DNA of 64,000 nt from Actinocatenispora thailandica (lineage in GTDB: Bacteria; Actinomycetota; Actinomycetes; Mycobacteriales; Micromonosporaceae): NCBI RefSeq assembly GCF_016865425.1, contig NZ_AP023355.1, forward strand, positions 5,330,198 through 5,394,197, in the 5' to 3' direction. The translations under genes were made by a program, and so were the position numbers. Below the pieces are notes generated by a model, which saw nothing but the letters and a program-made list of their open reading frames with translations, made no database searches and was not told the DNA's origin. How positions within the stretch are numbered: the stretch's first letter is position 1; every line of letters starts with the position of its first letter. Positions 1 through 8,829 of this stretch are shown here, piece by piece.

Positions 1-335
1 CGTACAAGAGCGGTTACGTGGCCGCCAAGCACGCCACCGAAGGGCTGTCCAAGACGGTCGCGCTGGAAGGCGGGCCGCGCGGCGTCACCTCCAACACGGT
101 GTGCCCGGCGTACGTGCGCACACCGCTGGTGGAGGGGCAGATCGCCGCGCAGGCCGCGGCCCACCAGATCCCCGAGGCGGACGTGGTGTCGCAGGTGATG
201 CTGACCGAACCGGCGATCAAGCGGCTGATCGAACCGGCCGAGGTCGCCGCCGCGGTCAGCTACCTGTGCTCGCCGGACGCGTCGTTCGTCAACGGCAGCT
301 CACTGGTACTCGACGGCGGTTGGAGCGCGCGATGA
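1..335 (+). CDS. bdhA: 3-hydroxybutyrate dehydrogenase (SDR family), C-terminal part only
   Basis: The gene runs in from before the window; about 110 C-terminal residues are visible in the frame starting at base 3. The first residues hold the SDR catalytic pair YVAAK (Tyr codon 15-17, Lys codon 27-29). The segment VCPAYVRTPLVEGQI closely matches the substrate-loop region of D-3-hydroxybutyrate dehydrogenases (CPGYV-TPLV-QI), and the end SSLVLDGGWSAR is the usual SDR terminus. The family oxidises D-3-hydroxybutyrate to acetoacetate with NAD+ in the cytoplasm, as part of polyhydroxybutyrate or ketone-body use. The stop overlaps the next start as ATGA, so translation is probably coupled to the hydrolases that follow. 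The substrate is inferred from the motif; the Rossmann half is outside the window. Confidence 0.85.
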   Translation, partial: YKSGYVAAKHATEGLSKTVALEGGPRGVTSNTVCPAYVRTPLVEGQIAAQAAAHQIPEADVVSQVMLTEPAIKRLIEPAEVAAAVSYLCSPDASFVNGSSLVLDGGWSAR

Positions 336-1162
336 AGATACCGGTACCCGGCGGGCAGCTCACCGTGCGCGTCTGGGGCGAGGGGCCCCGCACCGTCCTG
401 GCGTTGCACGGCATCACGGCCAACCATCTGGCCTGGCAGCCGGTGGCCGACCGGTTGCCGGCCGGGATCCGGCTGGTCGCGCCGGACCTGCGCGGCCGGG
501 GCGACTCGCCGCTGCCCGGCCCGTACGGGATGGCCACGCACGCCGACGACGCGGTCGCCGTGCTCGACGCGCTGGGCGTCGGGAGCGCCACGGTCGCCGG
601 GCACTCGATGGGCGGCTTCGTCGCGCTGGTACTCGCCGACCGGCACCCCGAGCGGGTCGACCGGCTGGTGCTGGTGGACGGCGGGCCGCCGCTGCCGATG
701 CCGCCCGGCGACACCGACGACGAGCGGCTCGCCGCGGTGATCGGGCCGGCCGCGCGCCGGCTCGCGATGAGCTTCGGCAGCGTGGCCGAGCACCGCGACT
801 TCTGGCGCCGGCACCCGGCGTTCACCGAGTGGAGCACCGACGTCGAGGCGTACCTGGACTACGACCTGACCGGGCAGCCGCCGCGGCTGCACAGCAAGGT
901 CTCGGCCGAGGCGGTACGGGCCGACTCGGTCGACACGTTCGCCGGCACCGCGCTCGCGGACGGCTGGCGCCGGCTGCGGCATCCGGCGGTACTGCTGCGC
1001 GCCGAGTACGGGATGCTCGGCGCGCCGCCCGCCCTCTACCCGGACCCCACCGCACTGCCCGAACGGCTCGCGGTGCGCACCGTCGATGGCACCAACCACT
1101 ACACGATCCTGCTCGGCGAGCGCGGCGCCGCCGCGGTCGCCGACTCACTGCGGAGCCGCTGA
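332..1162 (+). CDS. alpha/beta-hydrolase
   Basis: A 276-residue cytoplasmic alpha/beta-hydrolase with no signal peptide. LHGITANH forms the oxyanion-hole region, GHSMGG carries the nucleophile Ser92, and the late GTNHYTI carries the probable catalytic His. This is the normal size for the family. The ATG overlaps the dehydrogenase stop (ATGA), so the two are co-translated, and a lipase and another hydrolase follow in the same direction. The substrate cannot be read from the sequence. The setting beside a 3-hydroxybutyrate dehydrogenase suggests an ester or thioester of a hydroxy acid, which is inference only. Confidence 0.85.
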   Translation: MKIPVPGGQLTVRVWGEGPRTVLALHGITANHLAWQPVADRLPAGIRLVAPDLRGRGDSPLPGPYGMATHADDAVAVLDALGVGSATVAGHSMGGFVALVLADRHPERVDRLVLVDGGPPLPMPPGDTDDERLAAVIGPAARRLAMSFGSVAEHRDFWRRHPAFTEWSTDVEAYLDYDLTGQPPRLHSKVSAEAVRADSVDTFAGTALADGWRRLRHPAVLLRAEYGMLGAPPALYPDPTALPERLAVRTVDGTNHYTILLGERGAAAVADSLRSR

Positions 1163-1214
1163 CCCGGCGACCGCCCGGTCGCCTCGTCGGTCGCCCCCGG
1201 AACCGGGAGGTTCA

Positions 1215-2480
1215 ATGCGTCGATTGTGGACAGTCGTGGTCGCGGCCCTGCTCGGCACGCTGCTGGTGCCGACCGCGGCACGCGCCGCGACGATCCCGTC
1301 CTACCTGACCATGGAGCAGCGCTACACCAGCGTCGCGAACGGCTGGGACACGGTGGAACGCTACCTGGACAGCACACCCGGCTTCACCCAGGAGGACTAC
1401 CCGCCGGACGGCCGCGGCGACCAGGACGGGCAGCGGGTGACGTTCTTCGGCGGTGCGAAGGAGCCGTTCTCCGGCCGGTTCCTGCTCTATTCCGCCCCGG
1501 GCGCGAGCACCAACCCCAACCCGGTTCCGGTGCTGCTGGTGCACGGCGCCAACGACAACCCGGACCGGGCGTGGGCCAACCCCGGCGAGTCGGGCGGGTT
1601 CGGCTGCGGCGCCGCCAGCTGCCCGGGCACCGGCATGATGCAGTACCTGTCGAACGCCGGCTACCGCGTGTTCGCCGTCGGGTTCGCGCACAAGGAGGGC
1701 GACAACCTGATGCAGGCGCAGCAGGTCGGTGACGCGATCGCGATCATCAAGGCCAAACTCGGTGTGTCCACAGTGGACTTGGTGGGCTGGAGCAAGGGCG
1801 AGATGTCGGCCCGGATGTACGTCTCGTCGGTGCGGCCGAGCTGGGGGCGGCCGTACGCGGGCGACGTGCGCAAGCTGATCACCCTCGGCGGCCCGAACGC
1901 CGGGTACGACTACCCGTTCGCACACGGCTGGGCGCACGACCTGTCGATCTGGCCGGAGTGCGGGGGCAGCATCAACTCCCCCGCCCCGCACACCTACATG
2001 ACCTGCTACGGCGTGTACGCCTACCATCCGGAGTTCTCGTTCGTCCCGACCGGCGGCTACGACTGCTACCCCGGCCAGCGGCAGATGCTGGCCCGCTTCG
2101 ACCAGACCTACGGCGTCGACCAGACGCAGCAGGACTGGTACACCACCTACTACGGCGGGCAGGGCTACTACACCAAGGGTCCCGGCATCCAGGCGGCGAT
2201 CGACGCCGGCTCCCTGATCTCGCGCATCCAGCAGGCCGGGGTGCCCGCCTCGGTCTCCACCTACCTGCTGGCCGGCGGCTCGCCGTCGGTGGTGGGCATC
2301 TTCAACGAGGACCGCGGCCCCAGCGACGGCGTGGTGTTCGAAAGCAGCGCGCTCGCCACCGCGGGCATCGCGACGGTGGCCGGCACGGCGCTGGTCACCG
2401 GCGCCAACCACCTCGAACTCGGCTGGTACCCGGCGGTCGAGTCCCAGGTGGCGAACTGGCTCGGAGAGGGGAACCGATGA
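1215..2480 (+). CDS. secreted lipase-like alpha/beta-hydrolase
   Basis: A 421-residue exported hydrolase. The start is the ATG preceded by GGGAGG at 1205-1210, and it gives a clean signal peptide (Arg-Arg, hydrophobic core, TAARA cleavage site near residue 24). The lipase box is GWSKG with the nucleophile Ser193; LLVHGANDN supplies the oxyanion region, and GANHLELG near the end carries a likely catalytic His. Several Cys in the second half (for example PECGG, MTCYG, YDCYPG) suggest disulfides in an extracellular enzyme. It resembles lipase class 2 (LipA/EstB-like) proteins, a fold also used by some extracellular PHB depolymerases such as PhaZ7. Given the hydroxybutyrate dehydrogenase upstream, polyester or lipid degradation outside the cell is a reasonable but unproved role. 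Confidence 0.8.
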   Translation: MRRLWTVVVAALLGTLLVPTAARAATIPSYLTMEQRYTSVANGWDTVERYLDSTPGFTQEDYPPDGRGDQDGQRVTFFGGAKEPFSGRFLLYSAPGASTNPNPVPVLLVHGANDNPDRAWANPGESGGFGCGAASCPGTGMMQYLSNAGYRVFAVGFAHKEGDNLMQAQQVGDAIAIIKAKLGVSTVDLVGWSKGEMSARMYVSSVRPSWGRPYAGDVRKLITLGGPNAGYDYPFAHGWAHDLSIWPECGGSINSPAPHTYMTCYGVYAYHPEFSFVPTGGYDCYPGQRQMLARFDQTYGVDQTQQDWYTTYYGGQGYYTKGPGIQAAIDAGSLISRIQQAGVPASVSTYLLAGGSPSVVGIFNEDRGPSDGVVFESSALATAGIATVAGTALVTGANHLELGWYPAVESQVANWLGEGNR

Positions 2481-3532
2481 CAACGCTACTGCCCGGCATC
2501 GTCGCCGACCGCGTCGAGACGGCCCGGCTCGGGATCAACGTCCTGCGGGTCGCCTCCCGTACCGACGGCGCCCCGGTGCTGTTCGTGCACGGCAACGTGT
2601 CGTCCGGCCACTTCTGGCAGGACACCATGCTCGCGCTGCCGGCGGGCCTGGCGCCGCTCGCGATGGATCTGCGCGGGTTCGGCGACACCGACCCGGCACC
2701 GGTCGACGCCACCCGCGGCCTGTCCGACTACGCCGATGACCTCGCCGCGCTGGTCGACGCGCTCGACCTGGCGCCGGTACACCTGGTCGGCTGGAGCATG
2801 GGCGGCGGCGTGGTGCTGCGCTACCTGCTCGACGCACCGGGCCGGATCGCGTCGCTGACCCTGGTCGACCCCGTCTCCCCGTACGGGTTCGGCGGTACCC
2901 GGGGCGCGCACGGAGAGCCGATCGGCCCGGACGGGGTCGGCGCCGGCGCCGGCGCGGCGAACCCGGAGTTCGTCCGGCGCCTCGCCGAGGGCGACACCGG
3001 CGCGGAGTCGCCGCTGTCGCCGCGCGAGGTGCTGCTCGCCCAGTACGTCAAGCCGCCGTGCGTGCCGCCGCACCTGGACATGCTCGTCGAGTCGATGCTG
3101 TCCACCCGCACCGGCGACGACCACTACCCCGGCGACGCCGTCGCGGCCGACACCTGGCCGGGGACCCGGCCGGGCGAGCGCGGCGTGCTCAACACCATGG
3201 CACCGAACCACTTCCGCATCGACGACCTGTCGTCGGTACGGCCGAAGCCGCCGATCCTGTGGCTGCGCGGTGCCGACGACGTGATCGTCTCGGACACCTC
3301 GCTGCACGATCTCGCCTACCTGGGTCAGCTCGGCGCGATCCCGGGTTGGCCCGGCGCCGAGACCGCCCCGCCGCAACCGATGGTGGCGCAGACCCGCGCC
3401 GTGCTCGACACGTACCGCCGCTACCGGGAAGTGGTGATCCCCGACGCCGGGCACGGCCCGCATCTCGACCGGCCCGAGGCGTTCCGGTCGGCGCTGCTCG
3501 CGCACCTCCGGGACGCGACGCCCGCCTCGTGA
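2477..3532 (+). CDS. alpha/beta-hydrolase
   Basis: A 351-residue alpha/beta-hydrolase. LFVHGNVSSG gives the oxyanion region, GWSMGG the nucleophile Ser107, WLRGADDVIV the likely acid and DAGHGPHLD the catalytic His. There is no signal peptide, so it is cytoplasmic. The ATG overlaps the stop of the secreted lipase (ATGA). It is the last gene of a four-gene run (dehydrogenase, hydrolase, lipase, hydrolase) that ends at a strong hairpin a few bases later. The substrate is unknown; an inserted cap of about 100 residues after strand 6 resembles ester or epoxide hydrolases. Confidence 0.85.
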   Translation: MTTLLPGIVADRVETARLGINVLRVASRTDGAPVLFVHGNVSSGHFWQDTMLALPAGLAPLAMDLRGFGDTDPAPVDATRGLSDYADDLAALVDALDLAPVHLVGWSMGGGVVLRYLLDAPGRIASLTLVDPVSPYGFGGTRGAHGEPIGPDGVGAGAGAANPEFVRRLAEGDTGAESPLSPREVLLAQYVKPPCVPPHLDMLVESMLSTRTGDDHYPGDAVAADTWPGTRPGERGVLNTMAPNHFRIDDLSSVRPKPPILWLRGADDVIVSDTSLHDLAYLGQLGAIPGWPGAETAPPQPMVAQTRAVLDTYRRYREVVIPDAGHGPHLDRPEAFRSALLAHLRDATPAS

Positions 3533-3536
3533 ACAC

Positions 3537-3570
3537 GTCGTGCCGGGGCTGCGCCGCGCCCCGGCACGAC
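3537..3570 (+). terminator. rho-independent-type hairpin after the hydrolase run
   Basis: Perfect 13-bp inverted repeat (3537-3549 with 3558-3570) around an 8-base loop, starting five bases after the stop of the last hydrolase. There is no T-tract, as is common in high-GC actinomycetes. Confidence 0.7.
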
Positions 3571-3858
3571 CGCACCATCCCGTTCGGTGGCCCGACACGG
3601 CCCAGCCGGCGGAGGACACCGACGCCCGGCCCAGCCCTCGACGCCAGGTGCGTGGCCCGCGGCCCTAAATCAACCTTAAGCCAGGATCGGCACTTCCAGT
3701 CACCAGCTGGACACGGACGGCCGATGGGCAATTGGTACGGCGGTCCTCTAATCTCCTAGCGCACCACAGCAAATGACAAAAGAGCGGGTATCGGCGTCCC
3801 GACATCGGCAGGTGTGCTGGCGGGCGACGCCGTGCGTGCCGGCCAGCCGGGAGTCCGC
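3571..3858 (+). other. intergenic region upstream of the LAL regulator
   Basis: No gene seen. Around 3661-3780 the base composition drops (CCTAAATCAACCTTAAG, CAATTGG and CTCTAATCTCC patches), so the LAL promoter probably lies here. No convincing -35/-10 pair can be set with certainty. Confidence 0.4.
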
Positions 3859-6570
3859 GTGCGAAAGCCAGCAGCCACACCCCGGCCCCTCGTCGGGCGG
3901 GATCGCCAGCTCGACGAGCTGGCGATCGCGCTGCACGCCGCCGGCCACGGTGTCTCCGCGGTGATCGAGATCCTGGGCGACCCGGGCAGCGGCAAGACCG
4001 CGCTGCTCGACCAGCTCGCGTACCGCTCGGCCGGTACCGGCGCGTCGGTCGTCACCGCCAGCGGGGATCGGTTCGCGCCGGCCCGGCCGCACGGCCTCAC
4101 CCGGGAGATCCTGACCCGATCCGGCGCCGAGACCCGCGACCCCGGCGGGGTCCACCGCGCCGTGGCCGACTGGCTGACCCGGCTCCCGGCGCCGCGGCTG
4201 CTGCTGTTCGACGACGCGCACTGGTCCGACCCCGACTCGGTCGATTTGCTCGGCCGGCTGCTGAGCGAGCCGCCGGACGGCGTGCTCACCGTCGTCGCGT
4301 ACCGGCCGCGGCAGTGCTCGCCGCGGATGCGTGACCGGCTGTCCCGGGCCACCCGGCAGCGCCGGCTCACCCTGCCGCCGCTGTCGCCGGCCGATGTCAC
4401 CAGGCTCAGCGGCCTGGCCGAGGACACCGCCCTGTACACGCTGTGCGCGGGCAACCCGCGGCTGGCCCTGGTCACCGCGTCGGGACTGGCCGGCGCGGCG
4501 GCACCGGCGTGGCTGACCGCCGCGGCCCAGTCGGCGATCGAGCAGACCGGGTCCGAACTGTCGGCGGTGGCCGACCGGCACCAGCGGTGCCTGGCCGCGG
4601 CCTCGGTACTCGCGTGCGGCCAGCGCACCCGTGGCCACTGGCCCACCGCACCGCTGGCCGTCGAGGAGGTCGCCGCGCTGGCGGCCGGCCCTGACGCGGC
4701 CCGCAGCATCGACGCGCTGGTCGCCCACGACCTGCTGCGCAGCGACGGGACGAACGGGCTGCGCTTCCGGGACACCCTGGTGGCGATGATCGCCTACCGG
4801 CGGCTCGGGCCCGGCGAGCGGTGGCGGCTGCACGCCGCCGCCGCCACGCTGCTGCGATCCCGGGGCTACCCGGCCGCCGACTACGCCGAGCACGTCCGGC
4901 TGTCCGCCGCCCGCAGCGACAACGCCGCGGTCGAAGCCCTGCGGGCGGCCGGCCGGCAGAGCCACGCCCGGAATCCGCTGCGGGCCGCGGAACTGCTCCG
5001 CAGCGCGCTGGACCTGCTGCCGCCCGATGCCGACCAGGTCGCCGAGACCCGGGTGGAGCTGGCCGAGGCGATGGCGTCCGGTGGCGCCCTGCACGAGGCG
5101 AGCGACCTGCTGGACCGGCACCCGCCGGCCGGCCCGGCCGAGCTGCGCGACCGGGCCGCCACCACCCGGGCCCGGTGCCAGCGGTTGCTCGGCCACCCCG
5201 ACGAGGCGCTCACCGTCGTACGGTCCAGGCTGACCGCGGAACCCGGCGCCGCGGGCCGGCTGCCGCTGCTCACCGAGGCCGCCCTCGATGCCGTGCTGTG
5301 CAACGCATCCGGTACCGACGAACTCGTCGCCGAGGCCCGGCGCGCCGCGGCCGAACGCGGCGACGACCCCGGCCTCCGTACCGTCTCGGCGATCCAGGCA
5401 CTGGCAGCCGCCGCGGCCGGGCACCGCACCGCGGCGCTGGCGGCGCTCGAACCCGTCGCGACCGCGCTGGACGCGATGCCCAACCCGGCCCCGGACCTCG
5501 CGATGATCGTGGCCGGTAGCGAACTGCTGCTCGAACACGACCGTCGAGCCCGGCACCACTTCGATCAGGCGCTGCGCACCGCCGGTACGGCCCGGCGCGG
5601 TGACCTGCTGCCCCGGCTGCTGGTCGGCCGGGGCGCCGCCGCGCTCCGGCTGGGGTCGGTCGGGCACGCCGTGGCCGACCTGCGCGACGCACTGCGCGCC
5701 GTCGAGGGTTCGCCGCCGGGTCATCTCGGCACGCTGGCTACCGCGCTGCTGGCCGCCGCGCTCGCCGAGCGGGACGGTAGCTCCGCCGGCAACGCCGGGG
5801 CCGACCCGCCGCCCCCGACCGCCGCGACCTGGTACGGATCGCTGCCGCAGCGTGCGCTGGCCCGGCTGCGCGGATCGGAGGCGGCGCTGCTGGCCTGCTG
5901 CGGTGGCGCGTCGCTGGGGCTGGTGCCGCGCGCGACGCGGCCGTACTGGTCGAGCGTCCTGTTCGAACTGGCCATCCGGCGACACGACGACGCCGCCGCC
6001 CGGCGGTGGGTTGCCCAGGCGCTCTGGCAGGCCCGCGGGCTCGGGCTACCCGGCATGTCGGCGCACGCGCGGCTCGCCAGGGCCCGCTGGCTGCAACACC
6101 GCGGCCGGCCGGAAGCGGCACTGCCGGCGGCCGGCACGGCGATCTCGACCTACCAGTCGCTCGGCTGGCGGATCGCCGAGGCCGACGCCCACCTGTTCGC
6201 CGCGATCGCCGCCGGGCGCTGCCGGCGGTGGCGCGACGCGCAGGACCATCTGGGTGCGGCCCGCCGGCTGGCCGAGGCGACCGGGTCCGAACGGCTGCGC
6301 CGATCGGCGATCGAGCAACAGCGGCGGATCGGCGGCCTCGCGGGCCGGTCGTCGGCGCATCCGGGATCGCCGCTGACCCGCCGCGAGCGGGAGATCGCCC
6401 GACTGGTACTCACCGGGGCCAGCAACGCGCGGATCGCCGAGAGGCTCTGCGTCACGGTGAAGACCGTCGAGGCGCACCTGACACACGTGTACCGCAAGCT
6501 GGGCGCCGGGTCGCGAACCCAACTGGTGACGCTGCTGCTGGGCCACCCGGACGCGCTGGAGCAGTGCTGA
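3859..6570 (+). CDS. LAL-type AAA-LuxR transcriptional regulator next to the NHLP/TfuA RiPP locus
   Basis: About 903 residues. I chose the GTG at 3859 because GGGAG stands 6-8 bases before it; a longer in-frame GTG at 3814 also exists. The N-terminus (PLVGRDRQLDEL) leads into an ATPase with Walker A GDPGSGKT at about residues 40-47 and Walker B LLLFDDAHW. A long helical TPR-like middle follows, and the last 60 residues form a LuxR HTH (LTRREREIARLVLTGASNARIAE, then VKTVEAHL). LAL proteins are large ATP-dependent activators, often cluster-specific regulators of secondary metabolism. It converges on the RiPP enzyme operon that starts just past the shared terminator, so it is the natural candidate pathway regulator. 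That assignment rests on position. Confidence 0.88.
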   Translation: MRKPAATPRPLVGRDRQLDELAIALHAAGHGVSAVIEILGDPGSGKTALLDQLAYRSAGTGASVVTASGDRFAPARPHGLTREILTRSGAETRDPGGVHRAVADWLTRLPAPRLLLFDDAHWSDPDSVDLLGRLLSEPPDGVLTVVAYRPRQCSPRMRDRLSRATRQRRLTLPPLSPADVTRLSGLAEDTALYTLCAGNPRLALVTASGLAGAAAPAWLTAAAQSAIEQTGSELSAVADRHQRCLAAASVLACGQRTRGHWPTAPLAVEEVAALAAGPDAARSIDALVAHDLLRSDGTNGLRFRDTLVAMIAYRRLGPGERWRLHAAAATLLRSRGYPAADYAEHVRLSAARSDNAAVEALRAAGRQSHARNPLRAAELLRSALDLLPPDADQVAETRVELAEAMASGGALHEASDLLDRHPPAGPAELRDRAATTRARCQRLLGHPDEALTVVRSRLTAEPGAAGRLPLLTEAALDAVLCNASGTDELVAEARRAAAERGDDPGLRTVSAIQALAAAAAGHRTAALAALEPVATALDAMPNPAPDLAMIVAGSELLLEHDRRARHHFDQALRTAGTARRGDLLPRLLVGRGAAALRLGSVGHAVADLRDALRAVEGSPPGHLGTLATALLAAALAERDGSSAGNAGADPPPPTAATWYGSLPQRALARLRGSEAALLACCGGASLGLVPRATRPYWSSVLFELAIRRHDDAAARRWVAQALWQARGLGLPGMSAHARLARARWLQHRGRPEAALPAAGTAISTYQSLGWRIAEADAHLFAAIAAGRCRRWRDAQDHLGAARRLAEATGSERLRRSAIEQQRRIGGLAGRSSAHPGSPLTRREREIARLVLTGASNARIAERLCVTVKTVEAHLTHVYRKLGAGSRTQLVTLLLGHPDALEQC

Positions 6571-6614
6571 TCGCCGGCGGGTCGGCCGCCGTACCGGGCG
6601 ACCCGCCGGCGATC
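6569..6614. terminator. bidirectional terminator
   Basis: Perfect 16-bp inverted repeat (6569-6584 with 6599-6614) with a 14-base loop, filling the gap between the convergent LAL gene and radical SAM gene. Confidence 0.8.
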
Positions 6615-6618
6615 AGGC

Positions 6619-8777
6619 TCAACGCACCGCGAGTGGGAGCGCCGCACCCGCGGGCGCCCGGCCCACCTCGGGCGAACTCGCCCGCGATGCCCGGCGCAGC
6701 AGCCGCTCGGCCACGAACGACGCGTACAGCCGCCAGAGCCGGGTCGAGTCCGCCAGCCAGGTCCGGGCCGTCGCCTCGGCCAGGCTGGTCGGCGCGGTGA
6801 AGTTGCGCAACACGCGCTCCACGTTCGCCGGGATCAGGAACAGCTGCCCGTCGGCGCGGCGGAACAGCGCACACCCGGCCGGCGGGGTGTCACCCTCGAA
6901 CAGCCCGTGCTCGTCCCGGTAGGCGGTCAGCAGCGCATCGTCGGGGCGCCCGACGAACTCGCCGTTGGCCTGGTACGCGGTGTGCTGGTCGGCCGCGGTG
7001 AGCCGCTTGGCCGCCTGGGTCAGCTCGCGCACCTCGGTGCCGTACCGGCCGTGGTAGAAGAACGTGTGCGGGGTGTCGGTGGCACTCATCCACGGTCGCG
7101 GGTAGTCGCACGGGTCCAGCGCCTGCTTCGCCGCGTCGACCCGCCGCCGGTCCGCCTCGGCGACCCCCGGCTCGTCGTAGAGCAGCACCCGGTGGATGTC
7201 GCTGTCCGGGATCGGCCGCAGGTTCTCGATCCCGAACCGCTCCGGGTGCCGGGCCACGATCGCACCGGAGGTCAGCACGAAGGTACCCACCCCGCCGTAG
7301 GTCCAGGACTTCCGGTTGTCGGCGAGGAACTTCACGGTGTCCATCGCCTCCGCCGCGGTCTCGCTGGGGAACCCGGTGAAGGCCATCATCTGCACCCCGA
7401 TACCGGCGCCGGACATCGCCTCGATCGTGGTACGCACCTGCGCCGGTGTGATGCCCTTGTCGATCAGGTCGAGGATGCGCTGGTTGCCGGACTCGAAACC
7501 GACCGACACCGCGGTGCAGCCGGCCCGCTTGAGCAGCGCGCAGCGCTCCGCCGACCAGTACTTCTCCAGCCGGATCTCGGCGCCCCACCGCACGTCGATG
7601 CCGCGCTCGACGACCTGCTCGGCGAACCGCAGGATCGCCGCCGGGCCAGCACGTCGACCGAGAAGTAGACGAATTTGGCGACCTCGGACAGCCGCTGGAC
7701 GTCTCTGATCATCAGGTCGACGGTGTTCTGCCGCCACGGGCTCGTCGGGCTGTCCCCGTTGAGCCCGTAGTCGCAGAACGTGCACTTGTTCCAGTAGCAG
7801 CCGCGGGTGGGCGAGTAGTAGACGAACCGTTCCGGGCTCAGGTAGGAGTCCCAGGGCAGCCCGCTGAAGTCCGGCGTGGGCAGGTCCCGGATCGGCTCGT
7901 AGATCAGCGGCAGCGAGCGCACCGCGCCGTGCCGCGGGTGCAGCCGGACGTTGGCATGCCCGGCCGGCAGCTCACCGGCGGCCCGGGAACGCAGGATGTG
8001 CTCGTAGGCGGTCTCCCCCTCGCCGACCACCACCGCGTCCAGCTCGTCGAACAGCTCGAACAGCCGCGACTTGTCCACCATGTACTTCCAGGTGTCGGAG
8101 ATCTCGGTACCGCCGGCGATCAGGAACGCGTCCGGCATCGCCCGCCGGATCAACCGCATCAACCAGAGCGCGTACGGCAGCTGGTACTGGTAGGTCACGT
8201 TGATGCCCACCACGTCGTAGCGGCCGGCCAGCCGCGGCAGCAGCGAGTTCTCGTAGTAGTGCTGGAACGGGCGGTTGATCCGGGCGATCGCCGCCTCGCG
8301 CCGCAGCACCTTCATCGAACCGAGCATCATCGGCGCCGGGGCGTTCGGGCTGAACCCGCTGCGGAACTGGCCGGGATAACCCATCGCGCCGACGCAGTTC
8401 ATCCAGGCGGTGATCGAGTCGACCGCGTGCCGGTACTGGTCGTAGTCGTAGAAGCGGACGGGATCCTGCATCGTGGCCACCGCGGCCCGGATCGCCGCCG
8501 GGTCGGGATCACCGACCGCGAGCCGTTCGGCCTGCAACTGCTCCAGCCGGTAGAAGCCGAGCGGGTCCGGCGCCACCGGCTCGCTCAGCCTCGCGGCCAG
8601 GTCGGCCACCGCGGCGTCGGTGTACGAGTGGTGGAACGCCTCGATGTTCGCGTCGATGATGTCCGCGGCCGGCAACCCGCGCGAGCGCGCGTAGGTGTCC
8701 AGGTAGCACAGCGAGTGGTACCCGGAGGTCGGATCGGTGACCGGCGGATAGATCAGCGCAACCTTCGGTGCAGGCAT
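6619..8777 (-). CDS. B12-binding-type radical SAM enzyme of the RiPP locus (one-base frameshift)
   Basis: Start is the ATG at 8777 behind GGGAGAG. The N-terminal third looks like a cobalamin-binding Rossmann domain (DVVGINVTYQYQLPYAL, FLIAGGTEIS, VVVGEGETAYEHIL). A radical SAM core with TRGCYWNKCTFCDYG follows (Cys about 327, 332 and 335; spacing CX4CX2C). Such enzymes typically methylate or rearrange unactivated carbons. The frame breaks at 7643-7645, where a GGG run on the given strand needs one more G. Adding it joins VYFSVDVLA to PAAILRFAEQVVERG and gives a continuous 719-residue enzyme. It is the last gene after precursor, YcaO and TfuA, so its substrate is probably the Asn-rich peptide. 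The exact reaction is unknown. Confidence 0.85.
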
Positions 8778-8829
8778 GGGCTCTCCCAGGGCAGTCGGTC
8801 GGTCGGCGGTGCTGGCGGCTGTGGCGGGG

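Noticed and set aside
2486-5985. Very long minus-strand open frames opposite the hydrolase and LAL genes
   Set aside because: They are Arg/Gly/Pro/Ala-rich shadows of GC-biased codons on the other strand, with no motifs and no ribosome sites.
6619-7785. A second, independent radical SAM gene
   Set aside because: It lacks the CX4CX2C motif and begins with non-homologous residues; it is the downstream half of the frameshifted radical SAM enzyme.
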